Assembly (NCBI GenBank): GCA_026416955.1 | Contig: JAOAEE010000042.1 | Coordinates: 24,748 to 88,747, forward strand | Source of the DNA: Ignavibacteria bacterium | Lineage (GTDB): Bacteria; Bacteroidota; Ignavibacteria; Kapaibacteriales; UBA2268 | Length of the DNA stretch: 64,000 nt | Direction of reading: 5' to 3' | Shown: positions 16,893 through 24,803 of the stretch, in pieces | Layout of the letters: each line of letters begins with the position of its first letter | Position numbering within the stretch: the first letter of the stretch is position 1 | Position numbers and translations under genes: made by a program | The notes under the pieces: generated by a model | Told to the model about the DNA's origin: nothing | Database searches by the model: none | What the model saw: the letters and a program-made list of their open reading frames with translations, nothing else

Positions 16893-18026
16893 TTATATCT
16901 TTTCAGCAATTGCACGAGCCATATCCAAAGTGGAGTGGCTACCGCCCATATCGTAGGTTCGAACTTTGCCTTCTTTTATTACTTCTGCAACTGCTCTTTC
17001 GATTTGCTCGGCTTTTTCTGTTTCGCCAAGCCAGTCGAGCATCATCTTTGCAGCCAAAATTGTTGCAATTGGATTAACTTTGTACTGACCAGCATATTTG
17101 GGTGCCGAACCGTGGGTTGGTTCGAAAACTGCAAGTTGTGTTCCAATATTTCCAGAGCAACCAAAACCAAGACCACCAACCATTTGGGCACACAAGTCGG
17201 AAACAATATCGCCATAAAGATTTGGCGCAACTAAAACATCGTAATTGTGTGGGTTCTTGAGGAGCCACATTGTGATTGCATCAACATTTGCCTCGTCATA
17301 TTCAATTTCTGGATAATCCTTTGCAACTGCTTTAGCTGTTTCAAGATACAGACCATCTGTTGCTCGAACAACATTTGCTTTATGGACAATGGTTACTTTC
17401 TTTCGACCATATTTTTTGGCGAACTCAAATGCGGCTCGAACGATTCGCTCCGAACCTTTTCGAGTATTGATTTTGCAAGAAACTGCATATTCGTCCAATT
17501 CTAATTTTTCGAAAGGTGCAAAATTTTTCGAAAGTTTGCTTAAAACCTCTTTCAATTCTTGGGGAACTGGATGGAATTCAACTCCGGCATATAAATCCTC
17601 GGTATTTTCTCGAAATACAACTAAATCGATACCATCTCGGTAGTTCAGAGGATTTCCAGTATAGGCTTTGCAAGGACGCAAGCAAATGTAGAGGTCGAAA
17701 AGTTGACGCATTCGAACTATTGGGGAACGGTAAAGAAGCCCTTTGCCCTTCAATTCGGGAACGAGTTCTTCTTCGGCTTGTTTCGTTGGTTTCGAAGTAA
17801 TTGCTCCAAACAAAGCAGCGTCGACTGTCTTCAACAATTCGATGGTTCTTTGTGGCAAAGCGTCGCCTTCTTTGCACCAAAATTCCCAGCCAATGTCGCC
17901 GTGAATATACTCGGCGTCGAGTTGGACTTTGTCCAGAACAATTCGAGCGGCTTCCATTACGTCTTGGCCTACCCCGTCCCCGGGCAACCAAGCAATTCGA
18001 TAGTGTTTCTTAGATTGACTAGCCAT
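16893..18026 (-). CDS. Isocitrate/isopropylmalate dehydrogenase family protein (isocitrate-dehydrogenase-like)
   Basis: 377 aa, first gene of the operon. It reads like a short type-I isocitrate dehydrogenase: LPGDGVGQDV near residue 14, DLYICLRPCKAY (111-122), FRENTEDLYAGVE (138-150) with catalytic Y146, VTIVHKANV with the catalytic lysine, APNLYGDIVSD with metal aspartates, and EPTHGSAPKYAG in the cofactor pocket. The enzyme would oxidatively decarboxylate a 2-hydroxy acid. The substrate helix is S101-P-I-V-R-M-R107; in E. coli IDH it is S-L-N-V-A-L-R, so serine and arginine are kept but the asparagine is isoleucine. Either a variant isocitrate dehydrogenase or a related malate-type substrate is possible. 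It ends 14 bases before the lyase gene. Confidence 0.87.
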   Translation of the reverse strand: MASQSKKHYRIAWLPGDGVGQDVMEAARIVLDKVQLDAEYIHGDIGWEFWCKEGDALPQRTIELLKTVDAALFGAITSKPTKQAEEELVPELKGKGLLYRSPIVRMRQLFDLYICLRPCKAYTGNPLNYRDGIDLVVFRENTEDLYAGVEFHPVPQELKEVLSKLSKNFAPFEKLELDEYAVSCKINTRKGSERIVRAAFEFAKKYGRKKVTIVHKANVVRATDGLYLETAKAVAKDYPEIEYDEANVDAITMWLLKNPHNYDVLVAPNLYGDIVSDLCAQMVGGLGFGCSGNIGTQLAVFEPTHGSAPKYAGQYKVNPIATILAAKMMLDWLGETEKAEQIERAVAEVIKEGKVRTYDMGGSHSTLDMARAIAEKI

Positions 18027-18062
18027 AGTGTTATTTTCTTATTTGTGGAACAAAAGAAAATA

Positions 18063-18070
18063 CAAAAATA
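18063..18070 (-). promoter_or_regulatory. Candidate -7 box of the five-gene operon
   Basis: On the minus strand TATTTTTG (TAnnTTTG) ends 36 bases before the first ATG at 18026, a plausible start-site distance. No TTTG at 19-base spacing was seen. Confidence 0.35.
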
Positions 18071-18119
18071 AAGAATATTAAAAACTTTAGACTATATTAT
18101 CTTTCTTTTATAACCCAAT

Positions 18120-18195
18120 GTGTTAACACGAAATAAAAATCAATTGGTTTGCAACCAAATTATGTTTATTCTTAAATTAGAATTAGAAATTCTAA
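18120..18195. promoter_or_regulatory. Three short palindromes upstream of the five-gene operon
   Basis: GTGTTAACAC (18120-18129), TTGGTT-TGC-AACCAA (18144-18158) and TTAGAATT-AGA-AATTCTAA (18177-18195) lie in the 218-base space between the operon start and the agmatinase stop, both on the minus strand. They may be operators for the operon or part of agmatinase 3' end processing. Nothing else is seen in this gap. Confidence 0.35.
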
Positions 18196-18244
18196 ACTAT
18201 GTGGATGAAAATAATTGCAATAAAGAGATTTACGATTATTTGGT

Positions 18245-19153
18245 TTAAATTTGAGTTTCTGGGTAGAAAATTAAGTTTAGAAATTTATATATCAAGCGTG
18301 CAGCGGTAAAGTTTGGGTGGTGTATGCTTGGAATTGGGGAAAGTTCAACAACATCGAAGCCGATAACTTGTCTTCCACTTTTAACAATTTCGCGAACGAT
18401 ATTTGTTGCATCGGTAAATGTAAAACCTTCGGGTTCTGGTGTACCAGTGGAGGGCATAATGGAGGGGTCGAAGAAATCGACATCGAAAGTAATATAGACT
18501 TGCGAGGAAAGGGAGTCCACCACGCTTTTTATCCAATTGTTTCCGTATAGATTTTGCTTTATTTTCCAAGCATAAAAAGTTTTAATAGACTTTTCTGTAA
18601 TAAGTTGGGATTCTTCAATACATTGGGCACGAATTCCAACTTGGACAAGGCGTTCGGGAGGGAAGAAATCAATTATTCGTGCCATAACGCAAGCGTGCGA
18701 GAAAGGATTCCCCTCGTAAACTTGTCGCAAGTCCGAATGTGCGTCGAATTGCAAAATACTCATTTGGGGATAACGGTTGTAGAAAGTTTTCACTATTGGG
18801 TATGTGATTGAATGCTCGCCGCCAATACAAACAAGAAATTTATTGGTATCTAAAATACGAGAAACAAAGGACTGAATTTCATTAAATGCTTCGAAGTGAC
18901 TTAATTTTTTTAATTTCAATTGTTTAATTGTTGCTATCCCTTTTTCGAAGCAAAGCTCCTTATTGGTTTCCTCATCATAAAATTCAACGTAAGCACTTGC
19001 CCGAAGAATTTCTCTTGGACCATCAATTGTTCCTTTACCATAACTTGTTGTCGACTCGTAAGGTATTGGGAGAACTACAATTTGGGAATCATTAAACGAG
19101 GAAAATTTACTATCGATAGCAAGAAAATTTTTGTTTTTACCCAAAACTTCCAT
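18245..19153 (-). CDS. speB: Agmatinase (ureohydrolase family)
   Basis: 302 aa, normal for agmatinase. The manganese ligands are all in place: H114 (GGEHS), D137-A-H139-S-D141 (DAHSD) and D227/D229 (TFDVDFFDP). Conserved N-terminal blocks IPYESTTSYGKGTIDGP and ILRAS also fit. It would hydrolyse agmatine to putrescine and urea in the cytoplasm. Arginine decarboxylase is not in the window, so another ureohydrolase substrate (guanidinobutyrate, for example) cannot be excluded. It diverges from the GT39-type gene across 50 bases. Confidence 0.85.
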   Translation of the reverse strand: MEVLGKNKNFLAIDSKFSSFNDSQIVVLPIPYESTTSYGKGTIDGPREILRASAYVEFYDEETNKELCFEKGIATIKQLKLKKLSHFEAFNEIQSFVSRILDTNKFLVCIGGEHSITYPIVKTFYNRYPQMSILQFDAHSDLRQVYEGNPFSHACVMARIIDFFPPERLVQVGIRAQCIEESQLITEKSIKTFYAWKIKQNLYGNNWIKSVVDSLSSQVYITFDVDFFDPSIMPSTGTPEPEGFTFTDATNIVREIVKSGRQVIGFDVVELSPIPSIHHPNFTAARLIYKFLNLIFYPETQI

Positions 19154-19203
19154 AAATTGTAGGTTTTCTATGTATTTGACAAAATAAAAAGTAATTTTCG
19201 ATT

Positions 19204-20682
19204 TTGGAGAGAAATTATTTTAAATACTTCATAATTTTAGTTGTTGCTGTTGCCATAGTTAGACTTTGGCTTTTAAATGCTTTTAATCTTGTTCCCCAAG
19301 AAGCATATTATTGGCTATATATTCAGCGACCAGCATTGAGTTATTTCGACCATCCCCCAATTTGCAGTTACACAATTGGGTTAGGTACTTTGCTTTTCGG
19401 AAACAACGAGTTTGGTGTCCGAATTGGTATGCTTTTACTTTCAATCGGAACGAGTTTTTTTATTTTTCTTTTGGCAAGGAAATATTTCAACGATGACAAA
19501 GGAGCTTTTTTAACAGTAGTTTTTTTAAACTTAACAACCTTTTTCAACTTGCATTCAATAGTTGCAACCCCCGATGCTCCTTTGCTGTTTTTTTGGGCTG
19601 GTACAATGTTTTTTTATTACAGAGCATTATTCGAAGGGGACAAGTGGGTTGATTGGATTATCGCTGGAATTTTTTCGGGGTTGGCTCTTTCGAGTAAGTA
19701 CACGGGAGCTTTTATTTTTATTAGTTTAATTCTGTTCTTAATCATTGACAAGCAGTTGAATAAATTGTTTTCTGCTAAGTTCTTTCTTTCGCTCTTGTTT
19801 GCTTCGATAATGTTTTTGCCCGTAATAATTTGGAACATTCAAAATGGCTTTGCTTCCTTTTTGTTTCAAACTTCTGGAAGGGCGAAAGGTGTTCGTGGGA
19901 TTGGTATTAATTATTTTCTTCAACTTGTGGCAAGCCAACTTTATGAATTAACACCAATTTTCTTTTTACTACTTTTTATTATTATGTTTAGAAATCTAAA
20001 AAAGTTAAAGAAATTATCTACTAAAGAATTATTTCTATCTTCTTTTTCATTTCCAATAACGTTATTTTTCTTTTTGGTAAGTTTCACCTCGTTAGTAAAA
20101 ATGAATTGGATTTTGCCCGGTTATTTATCTTTTATTATTCTTTCGGTAAGTTTTTATTTGTGTCAAAAGGAGAAGGTAAAACGTCTTGTAAAATATCTGG
20201 GTCTTTCGTTTAGTTTAGCATTTATTATTTTTCATTTAATCATAATTATAACACCAGTTGTACCAATAGAGAAAGGGGATAGTTGGACAGGTTGGCGAGA
20301 AATTGCTAATCGGATAATTACATTAAAACAAGAGTACGACAAAGAGAATAAAACTTTTATTTTTTCCAATGAATATAAGATACCCGCGGAGTTAGCTTTC
20401 TACACACCTTTCAAGGATGTAATTCTAGCCGAAAATGTCTATGGGAAACCAGCTCTTCAATTCGATTTCTGGTTCGATGTTCGAGAATTTAGCAATTGGG
20501 ATGCAATTTTTGTTTACTCCGACTATAATCCATCGGTAAATTTAAACGAAATCGAAAAGTATTTCTCGCAAGTACAGTTTGTCGAAGAATTTAAAATTAT
20601 TAAGAGAAACAAAGTGTTCCGAAAGTTCTTCATTTATAGATGTAAGAAGTACAACACTTTCCCTTTGCCGACAAATAATTAA
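19204..20682 (+). CDS. GT39/PMT_2-type glycosyltransferase, integral membrane
   Basis: 492 aa with about ten to eleven hydrophobic helices. The ORF opens with TTG (preceded by a weak TTTTGGAG context); no ATG fits the first helix. The first periplasmic loop, VPQEAYYWLYIQRPALSYFDHPP, is the acidic catalytic loop of ArnT/PMT-like transferases that use polyprenyl-phosphate sugars. The C-terminal roughly 110 residues form a soluble domain. The family glycosylates lipids or proteins on the outer face of the inner membrane; the acceptor is unknown. Confidence 0.8.
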   Translation: MERNYFKYFIILVVAVAIVRLWLLNAFNLVPQEAYYWLYIQRPALSYFDHPPICSYTIGLGTLLFGNNEFGVRIGMLLLSIGTSFFIFLLARKYFNDDKGAFLTVVFLNLTTFFNLHSIVATPDAPLLFFWAGTMFFYYRALFEGDKWVDWIIAGIFSGLALSSKYTGAFIFISLILFLIIDKQLNKLFSAKFFLSLLFASIMFLPVIIWNIQNGFASFLFQTSGRAKGVRGIGINYFLQLVASQLYELTPIFFLLLFIIMFRNLKKLKKLSTKELFLSSFSFPITLFFFLVSFTSLVKMNWILPGYLSFIILSVSFYLCQKEKVKRLVKYLGLSFSLAFIIFHLIIIITPVVPIEKGDSWTGWREIANRIITLKQEYDKENKTFIFSNEYKIPAELAFYTPFKDVILAENVYGKPALQFDFWFDVREFSNWDAIFVYSDYNPSVNLNEIEKYFSQVQFVEEFKIIKRNKVFRKFFIYRCKKYNTFPLPTNN

Positions 20683-20738
20683 TTCTTTTTAATTGAAAAT
20701 TACTTTTTTAACAGTTAATTTAGTTTTTTTTTATTACT

Positions 20739-21476
20739 ATGGAAAGAATTTTAGTTTTAGGGGCTTATTCTGGTATTGGACAGGCAGTATTAAATATTCT
20801 CGCCAAGAGAAATTCCAAACTATTTTTGGTTGGTCGAGACCAAGAAAAGTTGAGAATAGTCGAAGAGCACCTTCGGGTTGTGGGGAATTCAGAATTGTTC
20901 TATTTTGCAATGGATTTAAACGAAATCGAAAGCCACAAGGAGTTGCTCGAAAAAGCAATAAAGCAAATGAACGGTCTCGATACAGTTTTTGTTTGTTATG
21001 GAATATTACCAAACCAAAGGGAATTGGAGCAAAATCCCGATAAATCAATTGAGAATTATTATACAAACGCGCTGAGTACAATCCATTTTGTTTCCCTTGC
21101 TGCAAATTATTTCGAAGCAATGCACAAAGGAACAATTGCTGTGGTAACTTCCGTTGCTGGCGATAGGGGACGCAAAAGCAACTACTTTTATGGCTCTGCC
21201 AAAGGTTGTGTCGATATCTTTCTCGAAGGGCTACGACATCGGCTGTTTGGGAAGAATGTAAAAGTGGTAACTATTAAACCCGGGGTAGTTGATACTCCGA
21301 TGACTAAGGATTTGGATAAAAAAGTTTTTGTTTCTCAACCAGAAGAAGTTGCAAAAGATATTGTCCGAGCATTGGAAAGTAATAAGGATGTGGTGTACAC
21401 CCCTTGGTTTTGGAAGTATATTATGAAGGTTATACGGCTAATGCCTAGCAAAATATTCTACAGATTAGATTTTTGA
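20739..21476 (+). CDS. Short-chain dehydrogenase/reductase
   Basis: 245 aa. Rossmann cofactor motif LGAYSGIG at about residues 7-14, FVCYGILPN where NNAG usually stands, the catalytic pair in YFYGSAKG (Tyr and Lys four apart) and TIKPGVVDTPMTKDL after it. The C-terminal VRLMPSKIFYRLDF looks membrane-associated, as in SDRs acting on lipids or polyprenyl sugars. It follows the GT39-type gene by 56 bases, so a common pathway is possible. The substrate is unknown. Confidence 0.85.
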   Translation: MERILVLGAYSGIGQAVLNILAKRNSKLFLVGRDQEKLRIVEEHLRVVGNSELFYFAMDLNEIESHKELLEKAIKQMNGLDTVFVCYGILPNQRELEQNPDKSIENYYTNALSTIHFVSLAANYFEAMHKGTIAVVTSVAGDRGRKSNYFYGSAKGCVDIFLEGLRHRLFGKNVKVVTIKPGVVDTPMTKDLDKKVFVSQPEEVAKDIVRALESNKDVVYTPWFWKYIMKVIRLMPSKIFYRLDF

Positions 21477-21525
21477 TTTTTAATAAAATTGTTTAATTTG
21501 TAATTGTGATTTTAGGGGGGAATAA

Positions 21526-23808
21526 ATGAAAATATTACTTTGGTTACTGGTAATTTTTGTAAATATATCTGTATTTGCTCAACCAAAACAATCAAATAAG
21601 CAAATTAATATATTCCCCGACGAGTATTCCGATTTGGATGATGTTCCAATAAGCAAACAAATTGAAGACCCGTTTGTGATTAAAACTCTTGAACGCGCGA
21701 GAATAAAATATCTTCGTGCCTTGTCGTTCATTGAAAAGCAAGATACAGCCCAAGCCGAAGAAAATTTCGAGCAAGCAATCGATATCTTAAATTCTATTAG
21801 TTTTTATCCAAACATTAATAAATATCGCGATTATACCGAGCTTATCCAGTCGATTTTAGAGGACTATGAGCGATATATCCGAAACATAGACCATTTAGAC
21901 GAAAGTTCATCTTTGTTTATTCTTCGGGAAACTTTAAACAAAGAATTGGATAAGGCTTCCCGTACAAAACCAACTCGAATAGGAACATTGAAAACAACAA
22001 TAAAAGATACTACCAAAGGAGTAGAAGCGAAAGCTAATATCGTTTATCAAATTCCGATGGATGATAACGAGTATGTCAAGAAAAGCATTGAATTTCTGAC
22101 GCAAAAGCCTATTGGGCGGAAATTCGTTCGCAATAGTCTTGCGCGAAGTACAGTTTGGGGTAGCATCATCAAAAAGATAATAGAAGAAGAAGGAATGCCC
22201 CCAGAGATATTCTACCTTGCAATGGTAGAAAGCGGTTTTAACCCATTTGCAGTATCGCGTGCGAAAGCAGTGGGAATTTGGCAATTCATTATGTCCACTG
22301 GGCAATTGTATGGCTTGAATGCAAATAATTCCCCTTGGATAGACGAACGCCGAGACCCAATCAAATCAACTCGCGCAGCAATGAAACACTTGCGTGATTT
22401 ATTCAATGAACTTGGTGATTGGCATCTTGCAATTGCAGCATATAATTGTGGCATAAATGCTGTTCAGCGAGCGATTGCAAAATATAACAACCCCGATAGT
22501 GTGAATTTTTGGAATATTATGCAATTTCTCCCCCGCGAAACAAGAAATTATGTCCCTTTATTTATTGCAACTGTTCGAGTTGTGAACAATCTTGAAGCCT
22601 ATGGTTTTAGTAAGTCCGAAATTGAATATCTTCCAGAAGTGCAATTTGATAAGTATACTCTTAAAGAACCAGTAGCTCTGAATGCTCTTGCAAAATGCGC
22701 AAATGTAACCATTGATAAATTGAAAGAACTAAACCCAGAATTGCTCTTTTCGTTTACACCCCCAGAAGTTTCGGAGTATGAACTTCGGATACCTTTCGGA
22801 ACCAAACAAACTTTTGTCGCTAATTACTTGAATTTGACCCCCGAGGAGAAGCAACCGTTCTTTGTTTACAAGACAGAACGAAAAGAAACAGTCGAGAAAA
22901 TTGCTGGAAAATTTAACATTAATCCCAAGGAAATCCTTTTGGTTAATAATTTATCCTCGGCTTCAAAAACTTTACCCAAAGGTATGAATTTGAAAATACC
23001 AATAATATCAAATATGGACCTTTCGAAGAAAGAGGAAGAAACAATATCCCCTGCTCAAACAAATCCTTTGGTTGAAAGCAGAAGTTCGGGAAGTGTGTCC
23101 GAAAAGAAAATGATACCACTTCCAGAAAATCGTAACGAAAAAGCAAGGTTAGTAATTCGATACATAGTAAAAGAGAATGATAATTTGTCTACAATTTGTC
23201 AAAAATTTAATACAATTGCTGATAGTATTATTAAGTGGAACGACTTAAGGTCGAGAGTACTTACCCCGGGGCAAACAATCCGAGTTTATTCAAGCGAATA
23301 TTTCTACAATCAATTTTCAGCCCAGAAGACTCCCACTGTTGAAAATACAAAAAGTCCCGAAATCGACAATTACTCATCAAACGAAGAGAATAGAACGAGA
23401 GTTAGTTCAAGAATTAACCTAGACAAGCCTTCGACCAAAGTTTACAAAAGAACCCACAAGGTACGCAAAGGGGAAACCTTGCAAACCATAGCCGATAAAT
23501 ATGATGTTACTATTGCCAATTTAATTGAATGGAACCCACATCTGAAAAAAAGGAAGCATTCCATAAAGGCTGGCGAAACAATTTCTCTTTACAGTAAAGC
23601 AAAAGTAGAAACTGAAAGACCATCGAAGAATAGTAATTCGAAAAGCCATAATAAAAAGAAGAGCACAAAGTTTCACGTAGTTCGCAAAGGTGAAACTTTA
23701 TCGGAAATTTCGAAAAAGTATAACATCTCTTTGAATGAACTTAAATCACTCAATCCAAAACTCAATCCAAACAGGATAAAGAAAGGCGACAAAATTAGAA
23801 TCAATTGA
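21526..23808 (+). CDS. MltD-like membrane-bound lytic murein transglycosylase with LysM repeats
   Basis: 760 aa. Signal peptide 1-19 (ending FAQ). The SLT domain (about 205-345) has the catalytic glutamate E235 in AMVESGFNPFA, followed by AVGIWQFIMSTGQLYGL and AIAAYNCG. Four LysM domains follow at about 440-490, 545-595, 645-690 and 710-760 (for example HKVRKGETLQTIADKYDVT), separated by Ser/Thr/Lys-rich linkers. It cleaves peptidoglycan glycan strands in the periplasm. The start has a strong AGGGGGGAA before the ATG. It is convergent with the DapB-like gene, with a long hairpin between the two stops. Confidence 0.93.
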   Translation: MKILLWLLVIFVNISVFAQPKQSNKQINIFPDEYSDLDDVPISKQIEDPFVIKTLERARIKYLRALSFIEKQDTAQAEENFEQAIDILNSISFYPNINKYRDYTELIQSILEDYERYIRNIDHLDESSSLFILRETLNKELDKASRTKPTRIGTLKTTIKDTTKGVEAKANIVYQIPMDDNEYVKKSIEFLTQKPIGRKFVRNSLARSTVWGSIIKKIIEEEGMPPEIFYLAMVESGFNPFAVSRAKAVGIWQFIMSTGQLYGLNANNSPWIDERRDPIKSTRAAMKHLRDLFNELGDWHLAIAAYNCGINAVQRAIAKYNNPDSVNFWNIMQFLPRETRNYVPLFIATVRVVNNLEAYGFSKSEIEYLPEVQFDKYTLKEPVALNALAKCANVTIDKLKELNPELLFSFTPPEVSEYELRIPFGTKQTFVANYLNLTPEEKQPFFVYKTERKETVEKIAGKFNINPKEILLVNNLSSASKTLPKGMNLKIPIISNMDLSKKEEETISPAQTNPLVESRSSGSVSEKKMIPLPENRNEKARLVIRYIVKENDNLSTICQKFNTIADSIIKWNDLRSRVLTPGQTIRVYSSEYFYNQFSAQKTPTVENTKSPEIDNYSSNEENRTRVSSRINLDKPSTKVYKRTHKVRKGETLQTIADKYDVTIANLIEWNPHLKKRKHSIKAGETISLYSKAKVETERPSKNSNSKSHNKKKSTKFHVVRKGETLSEISKKYNISLNELKSLNPKLNPNRIKKGDKIRIN

Positions 23809-23811
23809 CCT

Positions 23812-23866
23812 ACAAATTCGACCCAAATATTTATCAAATGATGATAAAATAATTTGGCGAATTTGT
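23812..23866. terminator. Long interrupted hairpin between convergent genes
   Basis: Three nested stems: ACAAATTCG/CGAATTTGT (23812-23820/23858-23866), CCAAAT/ATTTGG (23823-23828/23852-23857) and TTTATCA/TGATAAA (23830-23836/23842-23848), with a 5-base loop. About 22 pairs in all, placed just after the transglycosylase stop, so it probably ends both transcripts. Confidence 0.6.
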
Positions 23867-23893
23867 TGAAAATAATATTCCTAAGTAAAAATG

Positions 23894-24643
23894 CTAAATT
23901 GAAAAGTATGGCAACAGAAGTTCTTCGAACTGGTAGAAGCCGGGTTCTTTGTTGATAAGATTGAGTGCGACAAAAAGTGCCCCGTGTCCGAATGCTTCCC
24001 TTGAAACCGATTCGTGGATTAATCGAACAGTTTGAAAAGGGAACCCGCAAATAATCTCGTGCCGACCAATTATGCTTCCAGCTCTTATCGACTTGATTTC
24101 GAGTTCATCCAAGTTTAATTCTTTTGCAATGACTTTTGCGGTTCCAGAGACTTCTTTCTTTTCTTTGAAATGTTCCTCGACAATTACAAAATCGACATTT
24201 GGTGCGATTTTCTTCAAGAACTTTGCAACAATAATTAAGTAATTAATCCCAAGAGTAATATTTGGTGACCAAAAAACGACAGTCGATTTCGAAAGTTCTT
24301 TAAGTTTTGATTTCGTTTCTTCGGAATAATGGGAAATTGCCGAAAGGATCTTTACTTTCCTATTTGCGGCTTCGTCGCCATAGAAGTAAATAGCATCTTC
24401 GGAAGCAAAGTCGATGATAATGTCCACTGGTTGAATGTCCAGAAGCGTTGAAATAGCGATATCTTGTACCGAATAGATTAGGCCCGGTTGGTCTGTTTCT
24501 ATTCCCAAGAATTCGGGTGCAGAATGGTGCTCCAACTTGTGGGATTTCCGAAGTACCCATTCCAAACTTGTTTCTTTTGTGCGAAGTAAAACTGATGCAA
24601 CAGACTTTCCAGCTCTACCAAACCCTATTAGCCCTATTTTCAT
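23894..24643 (-). CDS. dapB: Dihydrodipicolinate reductase (DapB) family protein
   Basis: 249 aa. N-terminal Rossmann motif MKIGLIGFGRAGKSVA (the usual GxxGxMG is GFGRAGK), IDFASEDA, and the catalytic loop VEEHFKEKKEVSGTAK. In E. coli DapB this loop is AHHRHKVDAPSGTA; here the first histidine and a lysine remain, but the second position is Phe and the loop is one residue shorter. SIRAGSIIGRHEIICGF matches the C-terminal family motif. It would reduce the dihydrodipicolinate precursor in lysine and meso-diaminopimelate synthesis. The Met start has AAAGAAAGG upstream. Divergence in the loop makes a related function possible. Confidence 0.8.
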   Translation of the reverse strand: MKIGLIGFGRAGKSVASVLLRTKETSLEWVLRKSHKLEHHSAPEFLGIETDQPGLIYSVQDIAISTLLDIQPVDIIIDFASEDAIYFYGDEAANRKVKILSAISHYSEETKSKLKELSKSTVVFWSPNITLGINYLIIVAKFLKKIAPNVDFVIVEEHFKEKKEVSGTAKVIAKELNLDELEIKSIRAGSIIGRHEIICGFPFQTVRLIHESVSREAFGHGALFVALNLINKEPGFYQFEELLLPYFSI

Positions 24644-24803
24644 AGAAAACCTTTCTTTATCTCTTTTTGAGTTTGTTTTCTTAATATAGCAAAATTGATG
24701 TAATTAACAAAATAATTTAATAGTTTAAAAATTCGTTAATTTTTTTATGAGTTTTCCATTAATAAAAAATGTAAAGAATAAAATAAGTTCGTTTCGAATG
24801 CAA

